Translations under genes and position numbers: made by a program
Part shown: one piece after another, positions 7,418-13,845 of the stretch
How the letters are laid out: each line of letters opens with the position of its first letter
Position numbering within the stretch: position 1 is the stretch's first letter
The notes under the pieces: model-generated
What the model saw: the letters and a program-made list of their open reading frames with translations, nothing else
Database searches by the model: none
What the model was told of the DNA's origin: nothing
Source of the DNA: Gammaproteobacteria bacterium
GTDB lineage: Bacteria > Pseudomonadota > Gammaproteobacteria > S144-34
NCBI GenBank assembly: GCA_015494165.1
Contig: WGBS01000192.1
Coordinates: forward strand, 1 to 13,845
Reading direction: 5' to 3'
Length of the DNA: 13,845 bases

Positions 7418-7843
7418 ATGAGGCAGAAAGGCTTTACCCTCATCGAGCTGATGATCGTGGTGGCGATCGTCGGCATCCTTCTCGCCATCGCCATCCCCGC
7501 GTACCAGGACTACACCATTCGCGCTAAGGTCTCTGAAGGCCTCAGCCTCGCTTCCGCCGCTAAAGCCGCGGTTGCTGAAACGTACACCTCTACCGGTACT
7601 ATGCCTTCCAACAATACAGCTGCCGGCCTACCCGCCCCGGCCAGCATTAAGAGTCAGTATGTCTCCAACGTGGACGTGACTAACGGGCAGATCACGATCA
7701 CCTACTCTTTCTCTCCCGTTTCAGGTGATACGCTCTTGCTCATCCCGTCCACCGCCAACGCGGGATCTATCGACTGGAGCTGCAACGACACGGCGACAGC
7801 GACGCTGCCAGTTAAATACAGGCCCGCCGAATGCCGCCCCTAA
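7418..7843 (+). CDS. pilA: Type IV major pilin PilA
   Basis: A 141-aa prepilin. The leader MRQKG is cleaved before F6, E10 is the +5 glutamate, and the alpha1 helix LMIVVAIVGILLAIAIPAYQ follows. The disulfide loop is C122-C139 at the C-terminus. Residues 55-67 are unusually rich in Ser/Thr (7 of 13), a likely O-glycosylation surface. AGGAG at 7404-7408 is a strong ribosome binding site 9 nt before the ATG. A sigma-54 promoter, a CRP-type site and a tandem operator lie upstream. The last 13 bp overlap the start of the glycosyltransferase gene. Composition changes within the gene: only 3 of the first 33 codons end in A/T, but 17 of the next 37 do, suggesting a recombinant allele. The strong RBS and promoter make it the best candidate for the major subunit. 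Confidence 0.93.
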   Translation: MRQKGFTLIELMIVVAIVGILLAIAIPAYQDYTIRAKVSEGLSLASAAKAAVAETYTSTGTMPSNNTAAGLPAPASIKSQYVSNVDVTNGQITITYSFSPVSGDTLLLIPSTANAGSIDWSCNDTATATLPVKYRPAECRP

Positions 7844-9831
7844 TTGGCCGCAACCTTGTCGACCCGGCATCGGACGAGGGGGCCCACCGCCCCCTCGTTT
7901 TCTTTTTCTGCGCCGTCCTAGCGCTCACGCTTAGCGTGTACTGGCCCGGTCTAACAGGCGGCTTCTTGTTTGACGACTATGCTCGCCTCTCCGCGTTGGC
8001 GTACGACCGATCCTCCGTCGATCACTCCCGTCTCCTTCACTTTGTCTTTACTTCCACGGCCGGGCCCTCTGGTCGTCCTATCGCAAACGCAAGCTTTCTT
8101 CTCGCCGATACCGGTTGGCCTACGGATCCGTGGCTCTTCAAGCTACATAATGTGTTATTCCACCTCCTGGCGGGCGTTTCCCTTACCTGGCTTGCCCTTG
8201 AAATCCTAAAGGCCCTGAATTACCGGCACCCCTATTCCGCCGCCATTCTCGCCGGCGCCTTTTGGATGTTGCACCCTCTTTGGGTGTCGACCGTTCTGTA
8301 TGTCGTGCAGCGGATGACGATCCTCGCGGCGGTGTTTACATTCACTGGACTCGCCATCTATGTTTTCGGTCGACGGCTCCTCCCCACGGCTCCCGTCTTC
8401 GGAGCCACCATAGCTGGTAGCAGCGTCTTGGTATTCACCCCACTCGCAACCTTGAGCAAGGAGAACGGAGCCTTACTCCCCCTTTTTGCCCTTTTGCTCG
8501 AAAAAACCGTTCTTACCCGCATCCCCTCGGCCCGCGGCACCCGCCGCTTCGCCCGCCTGCTAACCGCTCTCCTGTTTGTGCCTTTGCTTGCGGGCCTCGT
8601 ATCGCTCTTCGCTCACTGGGACACTCTCATGCGTGGCTATCTCGCCCGCGATTTTACTCTTGTTGAGCGACTCTTGACCGAGGCCCGAGTTCTTTTCCAT
8701 TACCTAGCGAACCTCGCAGTCCCCAGAATGCAGACCGCCGGCTTATTTCATGATTCCTTTCCGATTTCCACGGGGCTCTTGTCGCCGCCAACCACATTGG
8801 CTGCTCTGCTCGCAATCGTCATACTGATCGGCGTAGCGCTATGGTGGCGACGGCGATTTCCACTTCTTTCCGCAGCGGTTCTTTTCTTTTTCGCGGGGCA
8901 CCTTATCGAGTCGACGATCATCCCCCTCGAACTTTATTTTGAGCATCGGAACTATCTCCCCTCGGCACTTCTCAGTTTAGGCGTTGTTACTGGCTTATAC
9001 CGCGTCTCCGGTCGGCTTCGCAAAGCCCTCACTGCCACACTCCTCCTAGCCTTCGCATCGTTGACCTTTTTTCGCGCGAGCCTCTGGGGCGACACAGACG
9101 CTTTATCCCTCGTTTGGGCGATGCAAAACCCGACTTCCGCGCGGAGTCAACAGCAAGCGGCTATTGTTTTCGCAGCGAAACGCCAATACGAACACGCCTA
9201 CACCTATATTCACCGAGGCCTGGCGGCGCACCCTTTACACCCCACACTTCGCGTACATGCCCTTGGGTATATCTGCCTCGGCTGGGAGACCCTACGACGC
9301 AACTATGAAACATCCCTCCTCGAGGACACGGCGACGGCATTAAGACGCGGCCGCATAACCCGCGTCACAATTTCCTCGCTGGAGGCCCTTGTCAGGTTCC
9401 GCCTCAAGGGCCGCTGCCCGCAAATGCCGCTTGAGGACCTTCGCACCCTCCTCGACGCAGTACTGGCCAACCCTTCTCTTGCGCATGCTCCCACTGAACG
9501 GCAACGGGTACTTTATCTCAAAGCGAAAGTGCTCTTTGCCGGAGGCGCATCCGATGAAGCTGCCGCCGCAGCGAGAAACGCCTATTTCGCCAACCCCTCA
9601 CAAAAAGGTGCCGCAGCACTAGCCGCATTTCTTGTATCCCATGGCCGCCGTCGTACCGCTCTCCAAATAATAGCCGATGCGAAGTCGCGCCCCATAAAAG
9701 AGCGAAAGCCTTTTTTCTGGAAGGCGCTCTTCCCTGACGACGAAGCGCGCCAGCGCCGCGCACTAGCGACCCTCGAAGACGCTCTTTCCAAGAGACGCCG
9801 ACCCACACCTTTGAGCGACGCCCATGACTAG
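7831..9831 (+). CDS. TfpW/TMTC-like GT-C pilin glycosyltransferase with TPR-like C-terminus
   Basis: A 666-aa polytopic inner-membrane protein. The first helix (about 21-40) is followed by a periplasmic loop with the acidic pair FLFDDY (D48, D49), the usual GT-C catalytic signature. Later come HPLWVSTVLYVVQRM (148-162), SKENG (209-213) and EHRNYLPS (371-378), motifs shared with TMTC-type O-mannosyltransferases and bacterial TfpW-like proteins. About ten helices end near 415, and residues 430-630 look like helical TPR repeats. Such enzymes use polyprenyl-phosphate sugars and glycosylate Ser/Thr. The position directly after pilA makes PilA the probable acceptor. The start at ATG 7831 lies 13 bp inside pilA with a weak RBS; the next in-frame start, GTG 7936, would delete helix 1. 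An intrinsic terminator lies within codons 15-27. AT-ending codons are common (33 of the first 100), unlike the chromosomal background. Confidence 0.75.
   Translation: MPPLIGRNLVDPASDEGAHRPLVFFFCAVLALTLSVYWPGLTGGFLFDDYARLSALAYDRSSVDHSRLLHFVFTSTAGPSGRPIANASFLLADTGWPTDPWLFKLHNVLFHLLAGVSLTWLALEILKALNYRHPYSAAILAGAFWMLHPLWVSTVLYVVQRMTILAAVFTFTGLAIYVFGRRLLPTAPVFGATIAGSSVLVFTPLATLSKENGALLPLFALLLEKTVLTRIPSARGTRRFARLLTALLFVPLLAGLVSLFAHWDTLMRGYLARDFTLVERLLTEARVLFHYLANLAVPRMQTAGLFHDSFPISTGLLSPPTTLAALLAIVILIGVALWWRRRFPLLSAAVLFFFAGHLIESTIIPLELYFEHRNYLPSALLSLGVVTGLYRVSGRLRKALTATLLLAFASLTFFRASLWGDTDALSLVWAMQNPTSARSQQQAAIVFAAKRQYEHAYTYIHRGLAAHPLHPTLRVHALGYICLGWETLRRNYETSLLEDTATALRRGRITRVTISSLEALVRFRLKGRCPQMPLEDLRTLLDAVLANPSLAHAPTERQRVLYLKAKVLFAGGASDEAAAAARNAYFANPSQKGAAALAAFLVSHGRRRTALQIIADAKSRPIKERKPFFWKALFPDDEARQRRALATLEDALSKRRRPTPLSDAHD
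7875..7909 (+). terminator. Intrinsic terminator after pilA, inside the GT-C coding region
   Basis: Perfect 9-bp stem CGAGGGGGC (7875-7883) and GCCCCCTCG (7889-7897) with a CCACC loop, followed at once by TTTTCTTTTTCT. This is a textbook Rho-independent terminator, 31 nt after the pilA stop. The T-run encodes the Phe residues (VFFF, 23-26) of the first membrane helix of the downstream glycosyltransferase, so one stretch appears to serve both roles. Confidence 0.88.
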
Positions 9832-10786
9832 CACCAATCCGTCGATTTCCGCCATCATACCCGCGCGCAATGAAGCCTCGTGCATAGGGGACGTTGTCGC
9901 CGCAGTCTGGCGGCATGTTAACCCAATGGAGGTGATCGTCGTTGACGACGGCTCGACGGATGAGACCGCGTGTATTGCCGCAGCCTCGAATGCTTCTGTC
10001 ATAAAGCACCCCTACCCCCTCGGAAACGGGGCAGCGGTGAAAACGGGCGCCCGGGCCGCCCGGGGCGAAATACTGCTTTTCCTCGACGCCGACGGCCAGC
10101 ACGACCCGGCGGAGGCGCCGCGGCTGGTGGCGGCCCTGGGCGAGGGCTACGACATGGCGGTGGGTGCCCGCTCGTCCGACGCCCAGGCCTCCGTCGGGCG
10201 CCGCCTCGCCAACGGCCTCTACAACCGTATCGCAAGCTACATGACAGGCCAGCGGGTGCTGGATCTGACCTCCGGCTTCCGGGCCGTGCGCGCCTCGAGG
10301 TTCCGCGAGTTCCTTCACCTGCTGCCCAACGGCTTCTCCTATCCCACCACGGTCACGATGGCCTTCTACCGGGCGGGCTACCCGGTCACGTTCGTGCCGG
10401 TCCAGGTGCGGGGGCGAGCCCCGGGCAGCCGCAGCCACATCCGCCCGCTGCGCGACGGCGCACGCTTCCTGCTGATCATCTTCCGGGTGGCGACCCTCTA
10501 CTCGCCGCTCAAGATCTTCGCGCCGACGGCAGCGCTGCTCTTCCTCTCGGCCTGGGCCTACTACGCCTATACGTTCGCCACGATGCACCGCTTCACCAAC
10601 ATGAGCGCGGCCCTGCTCATCACGAGCGTGATCATCTTCCTCATGGGCCTGATCTCGGAGCAGATCACGATGCTGCTCTACCGGGGCCGGGAGGAGGCCC
10701 GTCACGGCCCGGAAGCGGCACCTCCCACAGGGGCGACCGCTCCCTCCCGCGGCCCGCGCCCGGACGGCGGCGGGCCCGGGCGCTGA
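9824..10786 (+). CDS. GT2 polyprenyl-phosphate glycosyltransferase (DPM1/GtrB-like)
   Basis: A 320-aa family-2 transferase. The GT-A fold has VVDDGSTDET (D41, D42) and the metal-binding DADGQHDP (D88, D90). Two membrane helices near the C-terminus (about 233-252 and 262-285) follow, as in dolichyl/undecaprenyl-phosphate sugar synthases. The product would be a lipid-phosphate monosaccharide on the cytoplasmic face of the membrane, which is the type of donor a GT-C enzyme such as the upstream gene product needs. It overlaps that gene by 8 bp (ATGACTAG), so the two are coupled. The tail after residue 288 is Pro/Gly/Arg-rich and probably disordered. Codon use changes sharply inside the gene: 27 of the first 90 codons end in A/T but only 7 of the next 90, with the switch near the DADGQ motif. 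The sugar identity cannot be read from sequence. Confidence 0.88.
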   Translation: MTSTNPSISAIIPARNEASCIGDVVAAVWRHVNPMEVIVVDDGSTDETACIAAASNASVIKHPYPLGNGAAVKTGARAARGEILLFLDADGQHDPAEAPRLVAALGEGYDMAVGARSSDAQASVGRRLANGLYNRIASYMTGQRVLDLTSGFRAVRASRFREFLHLLPNGFSYPTTVTMAFYRAGYPVTFVPVQVRGRAPGSRSHIRPLRDGARFLLIIFRVATLYSPLKIFAPTAALLFLSAWAYYAYTFATMHRFTNMSAALLITSVIIFLMGLISEQITMLLYRGREEARHGPEAAPPTGATAPSRGPRPDGGGPGR

Positions 10787-10812
10787 ATGGCGCCGCCGAC
10801 CGTCCGACGCGG

Positions 10813-11952
10813 ATGAGCCGGCCACGCATCCTGCTGCTCACCCGCAACTACCCACCCCTCTGGGGTGGCATGGAGCGGCTGGTCTGGCGCATGTCCCACG
10901 AGCTCGCCGGGCGTGCGGACCTGCGGCTCGTCCTCCCGCTCGGGAGCGCGCCGCATGCCCCGTCGGATGCCGTCGCCTCCGAGGTGCCTGGCCGCCCGAT
11001 CGCTCGCTTCCTGCTCGCCTCCGCCCGCGCGGCCCTGCTCCTCTCGCGGCGCGTCCGTCCGGCGTGGGTACTGGCCGGCAGCGGCCTGCTCGCGCCCGCC
11101 GCCCTCGCCGCCGCTCGCGCCTCGGGCGCCCGGGCGGCGACCTACCTTCACGGGCTGGACGCGGGCAGCGCCCATCCCGCCTACTCGGCCCTGTGGCTGC
11201 CCGTCATCCGCAGGCTCGACCTCGTGATCGCCAACAGCCGCGCCACCGCCGCCATCGCCCGCGGCCGCCGGGTGCCGGCGGAGCGCATCCGCGTGGTGCG
11301 TCCCGGCGTCGACCTGCCGGAGCCCGACCCCGCGGCGCGCGAACACTTCCGGGCCCGCCACGGGCTCGGCGGCCGGCCCGTGCTGCTCTACGTGGGCCGA
11401 CTGACGCGACGCAAAGGGCTCGTCGAGCTCGTCCGCGACGTGCTGCCGCTCGTTCTCCGAGAACGGCCCGATGCGATCCTGCTCGTCGCTGGCGACACCC
11501 CTGCCGCAAGCCTCCATCGCGGCACCGTCACGCGCGAGGCTGTGCGGGCCGCCGCGCGCGCCGCCAATGTCCAAGCAGCGCTCCGCTTCCTCGGCGTGCT
11601 CGATGGACCCGCCCTGGACGAGACCTACTTCGCCGCCGACGTCCACGTCTTCCCGGTGCGCGACATCCCCGGCGACCCCGAAGGCTTCGGCATGGTGGCC
11701 CTCGAGGCCGCGGCCCACGGCCTGCCGACCGTCGCCTATGCCACCGGCGGCATCACCGAGGCCGTCGCCGACGGCGTCTCTGGGCGGCTCGTCCCGCCCG
11801 GCGATCCAGTCGCCTTCGCCGCGGCCGTGCTGGAGCTGCTGGCGGCGCCCCCGCCGGCCGACGCCATGCGGAAATTCGCCGAGCGCTTCGCCTGGGAGCG
11901 CTTCGGCGACAAGCTCGCTCAGGCGCTAGGACTAGAGCCCGAGGAGCAGTAG
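10813..11952 (+). CDS. GT4-family glycosyltransferase (GT-B fold)
   Basis: A 379-aa cytoplasmic retaining glycosyltransferase. The N-terminal domain opens ILLLTRNYPPLWGGMERLVW with the acceptor-side glycine pair G18-G19. The C-terminal donor domain has GRLTRRKG (195-202) and the E-x7-E signature EGFGMVALE (E290, E298), followed by the YATGGITE loop, typical of NDP-sugar GT4 enzymes. ATG 10813 lies 26 bp after the GT2 stop. The open frame upstream of it is only a shadow of the GT2 gene. Codon use is extremely GC-rich like the chromosome, unlike pilA and the GT-C gene. It may extend a pilin glycan or act in lipopolysaccharide or exopolysaccharide synthesis; the substrate is unknown. Confidence 0.9.
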   Translation: MSRPRILLLTRNYPPLWGGMERLVWRMSHELAGRADLRLVLPLGSAPHAPSDAVASEVPGRPIARFLLASARAALLLSRRVRPAWVLAGSGLLAPAALAAARASGARAATYLHGLDAGSAHPAYSALWLPVIRRLDLVIANSRATAAIARGRRVPAERIRVVRPGVDLPEPDPAAREHFRARHGLGGRPVLLYVGRLTRRKGLVELVRDVLPLVLRERPDAILLVAGDTPAASLHRGTVTREAVRAAARAANVQAALRFLGVLDGPALDETYFAADVHVFPVRDIPGDPEGFGMVALEAAAHGLPTVAYATGGITEAVADGVSGRLVPPGDPVAFAAAVLELLAAPPPADAMRKFAERFAWERFGDKLAQALGLEPEEQ

Positions 11953-11970
11953 GCGGGCTCCACCGTTCAG

Positions 11971-13008
11971 ATGTCGGGTCGTAATCCAGCCGTCTGGATG
12001 CCCGCAGTTCGCTGTGGCACCGGCACCGACGTTTTCACGCGGACGCTTGCCCGCGAGCTCGCGGCACGAGGCATCTGTTGCGCCATCACGTGGCTTCCTC
12101 ACCGCGCCGAGTATGCTCCGTGGTCCGTCCGTATCCCCACCCCCCCGAGCTGGGCCAATATCGCTCACATCAACTCTTGGCTGCATTGCCGCTTCATACC
12201 CAGAAACCTTCCCTGCGTGGCGACAGTGCACCTCCCTCTTCACCGCCCGCGCGACCGCCGCGACATGAGCCTCCTTCAGCGGCTTTACCACGCGGTGTGG
12301 ATAAGGCGCCTGGAACGCAGGGCTCTCCAACGGGCACGCGCTGCAGTCGCCGTCAGCCGCGACACCGCAGAGGCAATCCAGGCCACGGGCCACGCATCCA
12401 ACGTGCGCGTGATCTACAACGGAATCGACCTGGCCGGCCCCCTCCGGCCTACGCCCCGGGACATCCCGAACAACCCTTTCCGACTGCTTTACGTGGGGTC
12501 TCTGAGCCGGCGCAAGGGCGCCGACCTGCTCCCCGCAATCATGAGCCGCCTGGGCGGCGACTTCGAGCTTGTGTACACGGCACCGACGCGTAGCCGTGTA
12601 CCCCCACTGCCGTCCAATTGCCACGCCCTCCCACGGGCCCCGGGGCCTGAGGCGCTTGTCACCGTCTATCAGTCGGCCGACGCCCTCCTGTTCCCCTCGC
12701 GCCGCGAAGGAGCACCCCTCGCCGTCCTCGAAGCCATGGCATGTGGAGTGCCGGTGATTGCAGCACGAACATCCTCCTTGCCGGAGCTCGTCGAGGACCG
12801 CCGCTGTGGACTCCTATGCGCTCCGGACGACCCGGCGGCATTCGCTCGCGCCGCGCGCGAGCTGGCCGACTCTGTGGAGATGTGGCGCGCGATGCGCCAA
12901 GCGGCACGTTCACGTGTCGAGCAGCGCTTCTCGCTGGACCAGATGATAGACGCGTACATCGCCATCTACGAGGAGGTGCTGCGCGGCAGCCGCAACCTGG
13001 CACCGTAG
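11971..13008 (+). CDS. GT4-family glycosyltransferase, second copy
   Basis: A 345-aa GT-B enzyme. The N-terminus PAVWMPAVRCGTGTDVFTRTLA carries a glycine-rich acceptor loop (GTGTD, 16-20). The donor domain has YVGSLSRRKG (174-183) and E-x7-E in REGAPLAVLEA (E246, E254). It is clearly diverged from the preceding GT4. The start at ATG 11971 is 18 bp after the previous stop; ATG 11998 would remove nine residues that fit the first strand. Composition shifts again here: 12 of the first 40 codons end in A/T, so it may have a different origin from its neighbour. Its stop codon TAG (13006-13008) coincides with the left end of the IS element. Acceptor and sugar are unknown. Confidence 0.9.
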   Translation: MSGRNPAVWMPAVRCGTGTDVFTRTLARELAARGICCAITWLPHRAEYAPWSVRIPTPPSWANIAHINSWLHCRFIPRNLPCVATVHLPLHRPRDRRDMSLLQRLYHAVWIRRLERRALQRARAAVAVSRDTAEAIQATGHASNVRVIYNGIDLAGPLRPTPRDIPNNPFRLLYVGSLSRRKGADLLPAIMSRLGGDFELVYTAPTRSRVPPLPSNCHALPRAPGPEALVTVYQSADALLFPSRREGAPLAVLEAMACGVPVIAARTSSLPELVEDRRCGLLCAPDDPAAFARAARELADSVEMWRAMRQAARSRVEQRFSLDQMIDAYIAIYEEVLRGSRNLAP

Positions 13009-13024
13009 AAGCTATCTCAAAAAT
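13008..13024 (+). repeat. Left terminal inverted repeat of the IS
   Basis: GAAGCTATCTCAAAAAT, the exact reverse complement of 13826-13842. The transposase stop codon (TGA on the minus strand, 13017-13019) lies inside it, and its first G completes the TAG stop of the upstream glycosyltransferase. Confidence 0.92.
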
Positions 13025-13799
13025 ACTTCAGCAGGATCGTGACGCATGCGAGCTGGACGAAGCCGAGGAAGTTCTCAGGATGGAACTCCCACCGAATCAG
13101 AACACGACGCTTGTTTCCAATCCATGCGAAGAACCGCTCCACCACCCAGCGCCTCAGAATACGCCGCAACCGCCTGCGGTCCTGCGTCGGCGGCTTGCGC
13201 CGGTTCTTCCGATGCGGCGCGATCATCTCCACACCCTGCTCGCGTAAGGCCGCATCCAGCTCGTCGCTGTCGTAGGCACGATCACCAATCAGATCATGCG
13301 GCTTCGCCTCGATCAGATAGAAGTCGAAGCACAGCTGCACCAGACGCACCTCGTGATGGTTGGCCGCATGCGTCGAGACCGACAGCGGCAGCCCGTGGCG
13401 ATCCACTATCGCCATGATTTTCATGCCCTTTCCGACCTTCGTCAGGCCCACCTCGGCCCCGCCGCCACGGGCCGGGACGAAGGTGGCATCGATGAAGGCC
13501 TCGCGCTCATCCAGCACGCCGGCCTCGCGCAGCTCGTTGGCCAGATCGACCAGGATCTCCCGGATGACCTCGCTGCGGCACCACTGCTGGAAACGGCGGT
13601 GGACGGTCTTGTAGTTGGGGTAGCACTGGGGAAGCATGTGCCACTGGGCGCCTGTGACCAGCACCCATAGCACCGCCTCCAGCACGGCACGTGCCGGCAC
13701 AGGTGGCCGGCCGCGTGCGTTCGAGGGGCGGTTCTCCTCGGGAAAGTGATGGCGGATGCGTTCCCACTGAGCGTCGGTCAGCTTGATCACGCCTATCAT
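13017..13799 (-). CDS. IS5-family DDE transposase
   Basis: A 260-aa transposase. The N-terminal DUF4096-like region (LTDAQWERIRHHFP...RGRPP...VLWVLVTGAQWHMLP) is followed by the DDE catalytic domain with D104 (FIDATFVPA), D173 (LIGDRAYDSD) and E221 (VVERFFAW). The Y-(2)-R-(3)-E type signature is embedded in the last block. ATG 13799 is chosen because AGGG lies 6 nt before it; a GTG at 13820 would add seven residues. It is a single uninterrupted frame with no frameshift. It cuts and rejoins the element's own ends. Confidence 0.93.
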   Translation of the reverse strand: MIGVIKLTDAQWERIRHHFPEENRPSNARGRPPVPARAVLEAVLWVLVTGAQWHMLPQCYPNYKTVHRRFQQWCRSEVIREILVDLANELREAGVLDEREAFIDATFVPARGGGAEVGLTKVGKGMKIMAIVDRHGLPLSVSTHAANHHEVRLVQLCFDFYLIEAKPHDLIGDRAYDSDELDAALREQGVEMIAPHRKNRRKPPTQDRRRLRRILRRWVVERFFAWIGNKRRVLIRWEFHPENFLGFVQLACVTILLKYF

Positions 13800-13825
13800 T
13801 CTAGGCCCTGCGATAGGCACGCGCC

Positions 13826-13842
13826 ATTTTTGAGATAGCTTC
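13826..13842 (-). repeat. Right terminal inverted repeat of the IS
   Basis: ATTTTTGAGATAGCTTC on the plus strand, the exact complement of the left end. It is followed by TAG at the last three bases of the window, matching the TAG at the left junction. Confidence 0.92.
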
Positions 13843-13845
13843 TAG

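Larger units (their letters stand above)
13008..13842. mobile_element. Complete IS5-family insertion sequence (835 bp)
   Basis: Bounded by exact 17-bp terminal inverted repeats (13008-13024 and 13826-13842, GAAGCTATCTCAAAAAT and its complement) and carrying one intact transposase gene on the minus strand. The element is flanked by TA on both sides (13006-13007 and 13843-13844), read as a 2-bp target duplication. Since the next base is also shared, a 3-bp TAG duplication with 16-bp repeats is equally consistent. Length, DDE transposase type and short duplication fit the IS5 family, perhaps the IS427 or IS1031 side of it. Ends and gene are intact, so it may be active. Confidence 0.92.

Noticed and set aside
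7936..9831. GTG 7936 as the real start of the GT-C gene, downstream of the terminator
   Set aside because: It would remove most of the first membrane helix that places the catalytic DD loop in the periplasm, so ATG 7831 is preferred, though not proven.
9970..10812. N-terminal extension of the first GT4 frame
   Set aside because: Low-complexity frame overlapping the GT2 gene; GT4 homology begins at ATG 10813.

Overview
This is a very GC-rich chromosomal window from a gammaproteobacterium. A sucC-sucD-(nadE) operon, a PP0621-type membrane/zinc-ribbon protein, PilS-PilR and PilR/sigma-54-type pilin control all fit that class. The GC-rich third codon positions suggest a Chromatiales or Ectothiorhodospiraceae-like lineage, but that placement is inference. 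I see no rRNA, tRNA or CRISPR array.

Left part (1-2115, minus strand): a housekeeping operon of sucC and sucD, the two subunits of succinyl-CoA synthetase, followed by the first codons of what looks like glutamine-dependent NAD+ synthetase. Between sucC and the next gene lies a run of perfect and near-perfect hairpins (2161-2357). Next on the plus strand are a 76-aa PP0621-like protein, a second repeat-rich spacer with two hairpin repeats that differ by compensatory changes, and a Uma2-family nuclease-like gene. The type IV pilus regulatory pair pilS-pilR follows.

Centre (6584-7843): two divergent, paralogous type IV pilin genes separated by about 417 bp of regulatory DNA. Each pilin has its own sigma-54 promoter with correct -24/-12 spacing. 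Between the promoters sit two 15-bp palindromes spaced 21 bp apart, which look like enhancer-binding-protein sites, plus a perfect TGTGA-N6-TCACA CRP/Vfr-type site. PilR, encoded 0.5 kb away, is the obvious candidate activator.

Right part (7418-13008, plus strand): pilA overlaps a large TfpW/TMTC-like GT-C membrane glycosyltransferase, which overlaps a polyprenyl-phosphate GT2. Two GT4 cytoplasmic glycosyltransferases follow. I read this as a pilin O-glycosylation cassette: the GT2 makes a lipid-phosphate sugar, the GT-C transfers it to PilA in the periplasm, and the pilin has a Ser/Thr-rich loop that its divergent paralog lacks. A textbook intrinsic terminator lies inside the first codons of the GT-C gene, so it could limit glycosyltransferase expression relative to pilin. 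Codon composition switches sharply inside pilA (about codon 33) and inside the GT2 gene (about codon 90). This suggests the variable half of pilA, the GT-C and the 5' part of the GT2 were swapped in by homologous recombination within conserved coding segments.

The window ends with a complete 835-bp IS5-family element inserted exactly at the stop codon of the last glycosyltransferase, leaving its protein unchanged.
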